From: Eutreptiella sp. 'Long Island Sound 2002' | Lineage: Eukaryota > Euglenozoa > Euglenophyceae > Eutreptiales > Eutreptiaceae | Assembly (NCBI GenBank): GCA_964036045.1 | Contig: OZ038398.1 | Span: forward strand, 25,116,109 to 25,180,108 | Reading direction: 5' to 3' | Length of the DNA: 64,000 nucleotides | Part shown: positions 9,840 to 19,056 of the stretch, one piece after another | How positions within the stretch are numbered: position 1 is the stretch's first letter | Layout: every line of letters starts with the position of its first letter | Position numbers and translations under genes: made by a program | The notes under the pieces: model-generated | The model's database searches: none | What the model was told of the DNA's origin: nothing | What the model saw: only the letters and a program-made list of their open reading frames with translations

Positions 9840-12040
9840 TGGGCCGGCGTTGTTGCGGGTGGGGCTGGTGAACGTCACCTCCCTGCATCATCACGTGGAG
9901 GAGGTGGCGGGGTGGGACCCTACCGTGGTACTGGTGTAGGCGACCAGACTCACTGAGGTGGGACAACGAGCTCTGCGGTCGCTGCTCCGGGAGCGAGGGT
10001 GGAAAGTTTTCTGGGACGCCCCCTTGGAGTCCCGGGGGGGGGGGGGGGATGTGGGATGCTTCGCCGGGGGCTGGCGATCCTCGTTCGCGCAGCGCTCACG
10101 GCGGAGGCCCTGCCGCTCCCCATGCAATGGGAACGCGACCCGCTTGTGTGGGACCTGTGGAATTCTGCACGCTGGGTGCACGTGTGGTTGGCTGTGGGCG
10201 ACGGCTCCTCGGCGCTGCACCGCGTCTGCGTGTACGGGGTATATGGAGATGACGCGCTCAATAGGGAGGTGTGGACCTCTGTGGCTGCCCACTTGGCGCG
10301 TGGGAAATGCCCCCTTGGTCGTTGGGGCGGACTTTAATTTTCCGCTCGGTGACCTGGGGGCGGCGCCGGAGCCTCTGCTGGCGGCACTAGTGACACGCCG
10401 CCTCATGGACTTAGACTTGGAGTTCAACAAGTCCCAGGAGGCCTGTGTGTGCCGGTATTCCCCGTCGGGGGCGAATGAAGGCACTCGCATTGATGGGATG
10501 CTCGCTGACCCGCGCGTCGCCACCGTGCTGGAGGACGTCCCGCCAGTGCGTGGCTCAGGCATTCCAGGGCACCGACCGGTGGTGTTCTCCTGGCGCCTAT
10601 CGCGCGCCGCACAGTGCGTGTGGCAGGCAGTTGGGCCCCCCATGGTGACGATACCGGAGAGGCTAGAGGAGCAGCGGAGGAATCCGGAGGACTGCCTCCT
10701 CTCGCCCCTCGTTGCTGACTGGGAGGCAGTGCTAGAGTCCGCGGATGTGGACACAGCGTGGGCCTACTAGACGTGGGCCGCCGAAGAGGCATTGCTTGCT
10801 TTGTCGGACCCGCGGCTCCAACCGCAGTAGGTGGATCCTGCTTGCCCTCTGCCTGTTGCGCCGAGGGTTGCGCCGAGCACTACGCAACGCGGCCGGGGCA
10901 CACACGCGCTAGTGCGTCAGGTGCGGATGTGCCCCAGGCAGCAGCCAGTCATGGGCCTGCCGGAGACTGCGCCGCTGGCGCGCTTGCACGCGGCCGTTGG
11001 AGCGCTACACCCCGTGCTCAACTGGCAGCGCACGGGCCCGGCACGTCCCCACGTGCCGCCAGGGCGGTAGAACAAGCTTGGCAGGGGGCCCGGCGCCGCA
11101 TGCAAGCGGTACGGGCACTGCGCCTGCCGCGGTCCGATACGCTCTCAGACCTACCACGGCAAGGGGAGGTGCCGATCCCGGCAGCAGAGCGCCTGGAGGC
11201 GACCATTCGCGACCTGCAGCGCCTGGTCCGGGAACAGGCGCGCCGAGAGGACGCAGAGCGCATTTGTGCGTAGAAGGTGTGACTCGTCGAGGAGATAAGC
11301 GTGCGTCCGGGGGCCGTGTACCGCTGGCTGCGGGAGGAGAAGTTCTCCCCGCCGGTGGTGTTCCTGGCTCGACCAGATGGCACGCCAACGGGCAACGTCA
11401 AGGAAATGGACGAGCTACTGCGGGCAGCGTGGGGCCCGATCAACCGCAAGTATGTTGCGGGGCTCGAGCCCGATCCGGCGGCCTTCCTTGCGCGGTACGG
11501 CCACCATTTACGGCGGGTCCCCATGGTGCACAAGCCGCTGACTGGTGAGTACCTGCGCAAGCGACTGCGGTTCATGCACCCCACGGCACCAGGTCTCGAC
11601 GGCTGGTCCCTCAAGGACTTGAGGTCCCTTCCGCTCCGTCTGCTGGATTGGCTGGCCGAGTTGCTTACTCTCGTTGAGATCACAGGCCGCAGGCCGGAGG
11701 CGCTTGCCCATGGGTACACCGCCTTGATCCCCAAGCCAGGGGAGGAGGGCCCACTTGGGACTAGGCTGTTGACCATGTTGTCGGTTGTGTACCGACTGTG
11801 GGCGGGCACCCGCTTGTGGGACGTCCTGCGCTGGCAGGAGACCTGGGCCCACCCGGAGGCCTATGGCTTCCGGCCGGCCCGCGGGGCGCTGGACGCCGCA
11901 GCAGTCACTCAAGTGCTTCTTGGGCTGTCCCGCCTCAAGGGATGGACCCTATTTGGGGTCAACCTTGACTATGTCAAGTGTTTCCACTTGATCCCTTGGG
12001 CTGTCGTCCTGAGGGTAGGGCAGGAGCTCGGCATGGAGCC
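9840..12040 (+). pseudogene. LINE-like non-LTR retrotransposon, 3'-truncated and decayed
   Basis: The fragments read, in order: an N-terminal endonuclease start (HVEEVAGWDPTVVLV, then an in-frame TAG), a frame change at the G run near 10036-10048, a second frame (RWVHVWLAVGDGSSALH), then another change near 10305 to PLVVGADFNF, GTRIDGMLADP and GIPGHRPVVFSW, the signature of an exonuclease-endonuclease-phosphatase (APE-type) nuclease. After more in-frame stops (10768, near 10828) a linker leads to a reverse transcriptase: APGLDGWSLKDL, ALIPKPGE, LLTMLSVVYRLW, AYGFRPARGALDAA and NLDYVKCF (box A). The catalytic YADD box and everything after it are missing. Length, stops and frameshifts show a dead copy. 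Confidence 0.8.
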
Positions 12041-12044
12041 AGGC

Positions 12045-14561
12045 ATTGACGGGCCTTCCACCATGAGTTCATCGTGGACAATTTTGCTGTATGGGTCAAT
12101 GGGGACGTTTCCAAATTGGAGGAGTTTGCCAGCATCTGCCCTGTCCCTGCCAACCATTTCATGGTCTCGGCTTTCATCTTGAACTTCCCTGGGGCCACCC
12201 CTTTGGACTGCAAGGAGCTAGACAACCTGCCACGGCCCCCCTCTGGCACAGTCCGGGTTGTGCCCTTTGCCACCCAACCCCGCCAGCCCAATTCCCCAGT
12301 GTACGCAGGCACCAGCTGCCATGCTTCTGCGGCATGAGCATGTTGTGCCAGCAGCAGTGCTGCAAACCCTTGATCGCCTCCAACTAGGTGCGGGGTGGTC
12401 TATGGTTGCACTGCGGCAGCAGGGGCTCCTACATCTTCCGGCAGTGGACTACTCCCTGAGCAACAGCACATTGTTGCCACAACTGTGCCATCTACTTCTG
12501 CAGAAGTCCGGCACCCTAGCAGTACAAGGGCGGAGGGACCCTCCACCCCAACAAGCCACCCTAACCTTGGGCCTATATGCAGATGGATACCAGCCCAGGG
12601 GGTGTCCCAATGTTAACAATAAGATTTGTATAATTGATTTTGCGGGAGACTGGTTCCCAAGGTTTGGCCATGTGCCCAGGTGCACAGACATGATAACCTG
12701 GATGGAACTTCCCAAAGTTGTTGATGGGGAGTGGGTACCCAAATGGGCAGAGGCCCTACAAGCCCTGCCTTTGTGTAAATTCAAGCAACGTATGAAGTGT
12801 GGTGGTGCAGAGTACACTACGGCACAGCACCTACAGTTTGGTTGCCTGAATGCAGAACACCACCATCTGTGGTCAGAGGGTCGGCAAAAGGGGTGCGTGG
12901 CATGTCCCTCGGTCAATAAGCATGGGGTTGCCACACTGTTTTTGCACAAGGGGGGGCGTCTAAATGAGGTGCGGGGTTCCCACAAGTTCCAGGGTGTATC
13001 TAACCTGGCACAGATTTATATTATACAACCAGTATTACACAACACCAAAGGAGGAGCCTCCAGATTCCTTGGTGTTATTGGGCGGACCGCACCTGGGCCA
13101 TACAAGCATGAGGTGTTGAAGGTTATAGCTCAAGTAGCTAGGAGATACCATCCTGGATATTTGCCTCCTGATAGCAGGGAGCACCTGCGCCTTGTGCACG
13201 GAAGGTTCCAAGCAGGCATCAGCTTAACTGGCCGAGAGGCCCGCACTGTGATGGGCAGACTGGCGGGGGGCATGGTCCTCCCATTGCCCTTCCATTCTCT
13301 GAGTCTGGCCTTCTGCCACATAGTACACTTGTGCTACGGTTGCACTACATTGGCAACCGCAGCATGGCAAGCTATGGGTTTGGTGTACACATATATTGTG
13401 CACATCATTCCGGAATTTGCGGAAGAAGGTTGCACTGCAACCCTATATATGCATGGGTGGTCCCACACTTGGTTTAACCCGCGGGCCCCCATGCTATATT
13501 CTGATGAGGCAGGGGAACGGGATCTCTGGGTGGCCAAAAGATATGCCCCCGGGACTAGTACTAGGCAAGATGCTAGTATCAGTGAAAGTTTGAAGCATGA
13601 GCTGTATGAAAAGTTTTTGCGTAAGAAAAAGAAGATCCCCACTACCAAAATTTTGGGCCCCTATCCATTGCAACCTTGTTTTGGAGGCTTGCATGGTTGC
13701 TGCCAATGCAATGTGGCAGACAGTCTTCCGGCGCGTGTTACGGCACTTGATAACTTGTCAAGAAGCAGGCGGCTGCAGGTTATATATGCACCTAGCAACC
13801 AATTCGGGTAAATGCACTTTTCCAAGTGCAGAACCCGAAAGTGATGTGGTTTGTGTGTGTGCGACTTGTGGCTCAAAGCGTGGTATACGCCAATGGGTCC
13901 CACTTGAAGTGGAAGCTGTCCACAGTTGGCCTACAATGGGTTTGAAGAGCCGGTCCAAATTCAAATCCTGTGTAAAGATCTCAAGGGCAAGGGAAAGGGT
14001 GAGGGGAAATCTGATGTGGGGCCCATCCACAGACCCGTGGATTCTAACCAAGGTTCCGTTCTTGTGGTTCCTGCTTTGGAGGCAGAGGACAGTGCTGCCT
14101 CATTTCAAGGTCCGAGTGATGTCAGCGACCACCAGCGCGTACAACAACCAATGAGGCAGGCAAAGTTGTTGCGCATCCCCATTGTTGATAGCGACATGCA
14201 GCAGCACCTTGTGTTTCCCAAAGGCAATAGTAGCAGCATCAGCGGCAGCAGTGGCGACAGCAGCAGCAGCAGCAATAGTAGCAGCAGCAGCAGCAGCAGC
14301 AGCAATAGTAGCAGCAGCAGCAGCAGTGACGGTGGGAGTAGTAGCTCTCCTGAGAATGATGATTCTGAGGATGATGATGTGTACATGTCTAGCGGCTCTA
14401 CAATAAGTGCCGTAGGGTCACATTCTTCATCATCATCTCATGACAGCCTTGAACCTCAACCGCAACCCAATCGGGTGTTGGATGTGGACGCCATGTCAAG
14501 TGATGGTTGTCCTGTGCATATGCTCAGTGAAGGGGAGTACAGCATTCACAGTCCCAATTAA
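12045..14561 (+). pseudogene. unrecognised multi-frame coding element
   Basis: Directly after the LINE break there is protein-like sequence that changes frame three times: frame of 12050-12310 (FIVDNFAVWVNGDVSKLEEF), frame of 12310-13650 (about 450 codons with TLGLYADGYQPRG, CIIDFAGDWFPRFGHVPRC, WSEGRQKGCVACPS), frame of 13650-13920 (Cys-rich, CQEAGGC and VVCVCATCGSKRG, possibly a zinc site), then 13926-14561 with a serine run and an acidic tail ending in TAA. I know no family that matches. It behaves like an old mobile-element protein with a catalytic body, Cys cluster and acidic tail, but the role is unassigned. The frame changes could be decay, introns or sequencing error at homopolymers. 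Confidence 0.45.
14225..14340 (+). repeat. AGC trinucleotide-rich tract
   Basis: About 115 bases of AGC repeats interrupted by AAT, AGT and GGC. It encodes the serine run in the tail of the element above; on the opposite strand it gives an artificial leucine run. Confidence 0.9.
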
Positions 14562-14774
14562 GGACAAGTAAGGACAAGTTTTTTTACCTTGGCATCTTTA
14601 AACCAGGATTGCACATCACTCTGCGTCCATTTCAGCTCGCGAATAATTGGCTGAAAGTATAGACTTGCACACCATAACTTGTTTCGTGCTTCCGTAGTGG
14701 TTAACACCGGTATTTCAAATTTTTTCAGCATGAGCATTGCCAACAATGCATCTTTGGATATGGAGTCACTGTTT
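14558..14774 (-). CDS. possible exon with homeodomain-like helix
   Basis: On the minus strand an exon could open after CTGCATTAG at 14774 and read to a TAA at 14558-14560, or splice at AAG|GTAAAA shortly before it. The peptide contains TTTEARNKLWCASL and RELKWTQSDVQSWFKDAKVK. The DVQSWFKDAKVKK part resembles helix 3 of a homeodomain (V-Q-x-W-F), but the rest is too short and divergent to call. No partner exon was identified. It lies inside the large D2 intron, next to the unrecognised element. Confidence 0.28.
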
Positions 14775-14807
14775 CTAATGCAGCAGGGGGGGGGAAATAA
14801 AAGCGAT

Positions 14808-14855
14808 CCGCATTTTTCCGCATTTTTCCGCATTTTTTCCCGCATTTTCTCCCCT
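14808..14855 (+). repeat. TTTTTCCGCA short repeat, copy 1
   Basis: A cluster of CGCATTTTTC units next to an 8-base G run. A second, longer cluster lies at 15229-15298 next to a C run. The motif is not seen elsewhere in the window. Confidence 0.6.
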
Positions 14856-14986
14856 GCCAGGTCTTTGCTTACCAAAGAGGAGATGCATTGTACGTTTGTG
14901 CTTGTTTACTGGTTCCATCCACTCTCTGACTGGTAGTATTGATTTTCCCTGTGTATGAGTTGCAATTCCCTCTCCTCTTAGACACC

Positions 14987-15208
14987 ATGATTGCTAATAC
15001 TGAATTTGAATCTGATGGCTCTGGCACCAATTCCCCTGGTCCTGAAAAGAAGCGGAAGCGTGGTTTGGGCAAGGGTGGTGCTGCTGCAAAGTATTGCACC
15101 ATGTCTGTGGCGGCACGCATGGCGCAGTTTCCAGATGAACCTTTTGAGGAGCGCTTGGACTTGTCACTGGGAAGCTGTGTTGCTGAAAAACCACATGCAA
15201 TGCAATAG
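14987..15208 (+). CDS. short unrecognised ORF with basic nuclear-signal-like patch
   Basis: The ATG at 14987 follows a pyrimidine tract and TTAG, and the frame runs 73 codons to TAG at 15206. The peptide is Ser/Gly/Pro rich with PGPEKKRKRGLGKGG, then a more ordered MSVAARMAQFPDEPFEERLD. The KKRKRG patch resembles a nuclear localisation signal. It may belong to the mobile element upstream or be chance. The opposite strand is also open here, which lowers confidence. Confidence 0.28.
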   Translation: MIANTEFESDGSGTNSPGPEKKRKRGLGKGGAAAKYCTMSVAARMAQFPDEPFEERLDLSLGSCVAEKPHAMQ

Positions 15209-15228
15209 GTAGTTCTGTTCGGGTCATC

Positions 15229-15298
15229 GCTTTTTTTCGCCGCATTTTTCCGCATTTTCCCGATTTTTTCCGCACTTTTCCGCATTTTTTCATTTTCC
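15229..15298 (+). repeat. TTTTTCCGCA short repeat, copy 2
   Basis: Seventy bases of CGCATTTTTC-like units directly before a C run at 15311-15325. It lies between two short open frames, where an intron would fall if they belong to one gene. Confidence 0.6.
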
Positions 15299-15410
15299 GT
15301 TTCACCGCTTCCCCCCCCCCCCCCCTGAATGCAGGACAAGCATTCTTTTCTTTTTTGCATGTTGTTTTGCTAAGGTCAAGTATATTTGTGGACAACATTG
15401 CCCTCTCTCA

Positions 15411-15638
15411 ATGCAGCAAATTTCAATGGAAAATCGCCTGGAAGTTTTCAAAGTTGCCCGTAAAAATGCTCGGAAGTTTTGGCGGCCATCTTGGGACCCA
15501 AAACGCGACCAATATCGCTTGGAATATTCTATGGACCTTCCAGCCAACCGTCCCCCGGGTAGCTCGGAAGAAATTTTGGTGCCGATTTCTGAAATGTACC
15601 GTGCGATACGAGTCCCATTTGGTGACCATAAGTGCTAA
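15411..15638 (+). CDS. short unrecognised ORF or exon
   Basis: The frame opens around CAATGCAG at 15409-15416 (acceptor-like and also containing an ATG at 15411) and reads to TAA at 15636. The peptide is charged and aromatic, for example RKNARKFWRPSWDPKRDQYR and SSEEILVPISEMYRAIRV. Its composition is more protein-like than the reverse strand. No family is recognised; it may be part of the same mobile unit as the ORF at 14987. Confidence 0.28.
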   Translation: MQQISMENRLEVFKVARKNARKFWRPSWDPKRDQYRLEYSMDLPANRPPGSSEEILVPISEMYRAIRVPFGDHKC

Positions 15639-15719
15639 GCGTTTCCAAAAATCCCCTGCAAAATGCCCTGCTTTTTCCTGCCATTTTTTTACCTTCTATG
15701 CTGTGCATTCCAGCGCCAT

Positions 15720-17111
15720 GTGACTCTTCCCGGGACTCCAGCCCCCACCACCCACGGGGATATGGGGGGGGGAGGGGAGGGCGGCAGGGGGGTAGTCACA
15801 GTCCCAGCCAGGGGCGAACAGCCTCACCGGCTCTAGCCTCATGTCTCCTGGGGGGCAGTGGCTGCGGGCACCCCCGCTGGCTGCACGGCCACCCACGACG
15901 TCACCAACCCCCCCTCCTCCCATGGGCACGTCCCGCGGCGGGGGCAGGGGGCAAGGATGGGGGCATGCGAGCCTGGTGGACGTTTTTGGCTCCATCTCGG
16001 CCGCGCTCACTGCAGCGGCGCGGGCGGATGGGACGCAGGGTGACCTACCTCCTTCCCGGGATCGCGAGCAGCAGGGGGCTGCACGGCGGCTTCGAGCTAG
16101 GCAGGGTCCAAGTGCCTCCCCACCCCTCAGCGAGCAAGGGCAGCAGGGTGCTGCAGGGCAGGATCTGGGGCAGCAGAGCTGCAGGGCGTGCTGTGTTGCA
16201 AGCACAGGGGCAGCTTGAGGCTGCTGCTCTGGGTCAGGGGTGTCAGGGACAGGTCAAGGGTCAGGGACAGGGTGGTCCCCCTCTCCCCCCGGCGCGGCAC
16301 AGCCCCCCCCCCCTCCCTCTGTGGGCGGGCAAGGACAGGCACAGGAGCGCGGCAATGCGATACGGGGGGGCAGGGCAGACCGTCAGCGGCGCCCCTCGCA
16401 GCACAGGGGCGCGGCAGCCCGTCTGCCGGCCCGCGGGGGGGGGGGGGGGCTCTTGAGCCTGCGCTTCACTCGGCAAGTGCAGTCATCGGGAGGGGGGGGC
16501 GCTCAACCCCCCACAGCCGCACCTGCACCTGCGGCCGCGGATGGGGGAGCGCATAGCCTGAGATCTGGGCAGGGTCGCTCCTCGGAGGATCCCACATAGG
16601 ACGGAGGCCCAGGTCCTTCCGTCGCGCCGCGATACGCAGGGGGGGGCGGGGGGGGTAAGGGCCTTATATATCTGTATACAGCTGTATATAGATGAGCTCT
16701 CACCCGCTAACCCCCTGATCCCCTCAATCGCACTAGCGTCCAGGACTTGAAAAGGCGAATGCCTCCTCTCTTCTGATACATCCCTGGCCCTCCCGGAAAG
16801 GTACTCGGTCGGTTTCTGGCCACTTCTTCCTAACTTTTGACCGCATGATTCGCCCGAGGTCGGAGACGACGCCCATACCCCACGGCTTTGCCGAACTCAC
16901 ACGAGACGTTGTTTCCGCAACTTTTAGGGTCTTCGCCGTTTGCGCATCAGCCCATATCCCGCCAGGTGTGCCTGTCTGACCGTTTTACCCCCTGATTTCA
17001 GCCGTGCGTTCCCAAGGGGGAGAAGGGGTGCATGCCCGACCACGCAGGTGCGTGCGTGGCCCCGCCCCCTTCCCCCGGTCTTGCCCTCGGAGTGCCCGTC
17101 CTTCGCTGCAG
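15720..17111 (+). other. GC-rich intron end, no supported gene
   Basis: This stretch contains G runs (16435-16449, 16640-16655), a short AT palindromic patch (ATATATCTGTATACAGCTG near 16665) and a fragment of the family X tail (TCCTCTCTTCTGATACATCC near 16763). Open frames on both strands are Gly/Ala/Pro/Arg rich and overlap; none shows a domain. It ends at the acceptor GCTGCAG before 17112. Confidence 0.5.
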
Positions 17112-17245
17112 GATCTCTCCAAGATTCTGAGTCAGCCGGTGGTGGTCTTCATGGATGAGATCGACTCAATGGCCCCGGCGCGGCACAACCAAATGCACGA
17201 GGAGACGCGGAAGGTGCTGTCGGTGCTGCTGACGTACATCGACGG
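17112..17245 (+). CDS. AAA+ ATPase D2, exon with Walker B
   Basis: This opens after GCTGCAG in phase 0 and ends GG|GTCTGT in phase 2. It encodes DLSKILSQPVVVFMDEIDSM (Walker B with the catalytic DE) and HEETRKVLSVLLTYIDG. The split glycine codon is completed by the first base of the next exon. The reading continues the module cut at 9087. Confidence 0.87.
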
Positions 17246-17447
17246 GTCTGTGTCTCTCTTCCGCACTTGCGTCCCCATCTGTGCCAAACGGGTGTCTGCG
17301 AGCCGTGCGAGCATTTGGACGTCTAAATCGCGGCGCTTGTCCCGGCGACATTGCCCGTGCTTGGCCTGCAGGCTGCACATGGCTCTGACGGGCAGCAGCC
17401 ACCCTCCCTCCTTCGCCAACCCCATTCCCATGCCCCGTTGTACACAC

Positions 17448-17814
17448 CAGGGCTGTCCTTAAGCACTCTTTTTTTTTGTTAAGGCCAGCCCCCAGGGACC
17501 ACCGACCGCCAATCGCCAACCGCCGCCTACCGCCCACTGCCAACCGCCGCCAACCGCCAACCGCCAACCGCCAATGGCCACCAACCGCCACCAACCGCCA
17601 ACCGCCACCAACCGCCAACCGCCAACCGCCGCCAACCGCCAACCGCCACCAACCGCCAACCGCCAACCGCCGCCAACCGCCAACCATTGTTCAATAATAC
17701 TTCTGTGGTCCTGTGTCTTGCCCATGTCTTGACCATGAAGCAGAGAGCGTCCCCGTGAAGGTTCGTTTCTGTTGGCGTTACGAACCCCCCCCCCCCCCCT
17801 GAAGGACAGCCCTG
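17448..17814. mobile_element. hAT-like MITE with CAGGG terminal inverted repeats
   Basis: The left end CAGGGCTGTCCTT (17448-17460) is perfectly inverted at 17802-17814 (AAGGACAGCCCTG), giving a 367-bp element. The outside 8-mers are GTACACAC and CCACACAC, six of eight identical, compatible with an eroded 8-bp target duplication. CAGGG ends and 8-bp duplications are typical of hAT elements. The interior is a CCGCCAA-type microsatellite and a C run, with no transposase. It lies in the last D2 intron. Confidence 0.6.
17505..17690 (+). repeat. CCGCCAAC microsatellite
   Basis: Irregular repeats of CCGCCAAC and CCGCCACCAAC fill most of the interior of the CAGGG-ended element. On the minus strand it gives artificial tryptophan/glycine-rich frames. 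Confidence 0.9.
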
Positions 17815-18003
17815 CCACACACTCTTGGTGTGGGCTCCTGATATGTGGGAGTTCGGGCCGCGTAGGAACCGAGTGCCACTTTGGCGGGCAAGCTGCCCCT
17901 CAGCGGCAGCCATCCGTCCGTTGGATCAGGTTCCGTGTGGCCTACCCTCCTTTGAAGCACGAGATCCACAACACGACGGTGACGGGGCGATGTTGGCCAC
18001 ATA

Positions 18004-18457
18004 AACCCCCCCCCCCCCAATAGTGTACCCCCCCCAAATACTATACCCCCCCAAATACTATACCCCCCTTGGCTTAATAAGCGTTTTGCCAAATACTATA
18101 CCCCCTTTTCATCACATACAAGCAAACGAAACACGAACAGATTCGGGACACGGTCTCAACACCACTACACAGTAGCTCACTTGAAGAAAGCGGTGATTGT
18201 GGTTTGCCTCTTTACATTTGAAACACTGCTAGAGGCGTGGGCCACAGCAGCTGAAGGTGCTGCTCCAGCTCCATCAGCACCTGTGACACACACATCCGCA
18301 AAAGCCTCATCAGGATCAGGGTGAGGGTGACAGCGAAAGGGCTGAAATACCATACCCCCCAATTAGTATACCCCCCAAATAGTATACCCCCCTGGCCCTA
18401 TTGAGCGTCAGGCAAATAACGTACCCCGGGGTACAGTATTTGGGGGGGGGGGGGGTT
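18004..18457 (-). mobile_element. pogo/mariner-like non-autonomous element, TA duplication
   Basis: The ends are inverted copies of AACCCCCCCCCCCCCC followed by AATAGTGTACCCC (left) or AAATACTGTACCCC (right). TA flanks both sides (18002-18003 and 18458-18459), as in Tc1/mariner/pogo insertion. Six or so copies of a subterminal AAATACTATACCCCC-type motif lie just inside both ends and could be transposase-binding sites. Inside, the minus strand (18177-18362) retains a C-terminal coding tail. At 454 bp it is an internally deleted derivative, lying in the last D2 intron. Confidence 0.72.
18177..18362 (-). pseudogene. C-terminal transposase remnant with PIP-box-like end
   Basis: The frame reads an acidic DPDPDEAF-type region, an Ala/Ser-rich linker and ends SNVKRQTTITAFFK before TGA at 18177-18179. 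QTTITAFF fits the PCNA-interacting pattern Q-x-x-hydrophobic-x-x-F-F at a protein C-terminus. Pogo transposases are known to carry PCNA-binding motifs near their C-termini, which fits the TA-flanked TIR element around it. The catalytic region is absent, so this is a remnant. The link to pogo is inference. Confidence 0.5.
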
Positions 18458-18600
18458 TACTCACACCGCTACCCCCATGCCTGGCGAACAGAGAAGTGCA
18501 AGCACGTTGAACCAGCTCGATCACCAAGTGACCGTCGGACACACCGGGGGGGGGGGGGGGCAGGGGGCAGGGAAGTATTAGAATGGCCGTACACCACAGC

Positions 18601-18760
18601 AGGAAGGGGCTAACCCCCCCCCTCCAGACCAAAGTGACCATCGTAGGAGAACGAAATTTACGTGAGGGAAAATCTGGTCGGACCCTTTTTGGTACACAAA
18701 GTTTTGGGTCCCCTCCCCCCCCCTTCCCCCCCCTTCCCCCGCCTCCCCCACTTCTAATAT
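18601..18760 (+). repeat. short dispersed element, family X, copy 6
   Basis: It begins CCTCCAGACCAAAGTGACCA like copy 5, then ATCGTAGGA, GAACGAAATTTACG and TTTTTGGTACACAAAGTTTT, followed by GGGTCCCCTCC. It sits about 50 bases upstream of the second copy of the 1270-1420 repeat. Confidence 0.65.
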
Positions 18761-18804
18761 TTCTCGGGTTGGGGGGGGGGGGGCATGCCACATCCAGCAC
18801 AGCC

Positions 18805-18970
18805 CCAACACACCAAATACTGGGCTCCGCGAACGCGGAAACGACACCAGCAAGAGCACCGGCCGCAGTGGCCGACAGAAAGCGGCAACCCGCCGCAACA
18901 TGCGAAGGGAAGAACGGGTGACTGTCCAGGGCCCCGTAAAGGAACAACAACCCGACGGAATGTCACACAG
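18805..18970 (+). repeat. dispersed repeat, copy 2 (partner at 1270-1420)
   Basis: It has the same order and orientation of blocks as 1270-1420 (TACTGGGCTCCGC, CACCGGCCGC, GGGTGACTGTCCAG, CCCCGTAAAG, CCCGACGGAATGTC). It lies about 85 bases before the last D2 exon. Confidence 0.7.
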
Positions 18971-19056
18971 GGGGTGCAAGTGGTGCGAGCACGGCCGCCT
19001 GGTCGCATCTGTCGGCCCTGCACGTGGACCCCCAACGCCACCCGCGCCCACCGCAG

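Larger units (their letters stand above)
9088..17111 (+). other. 8-kb intron of AAA D2 filled with mobile DNA
   Basis: Walker A (ending 9087) and Walker B (starting 17112) of the same AAA module are separated by 8,024 bases in matching phase 0. The interval contains three family X copies (one inverted), a decayed LINE-like element, an unrecognised broken coding element, a less GC-rich block with short frames (14558-15638), and a GC-rich stretch with G runs (15720-16700). Unless the gene is broken here, all of this must be spliced out. Confidence 0.65.

Noticed and set aside
14105-14386. Poly-leucine minus-strand frame
   Set aside because: Reverse of the AGC tract that encodes serine on the plus strand.
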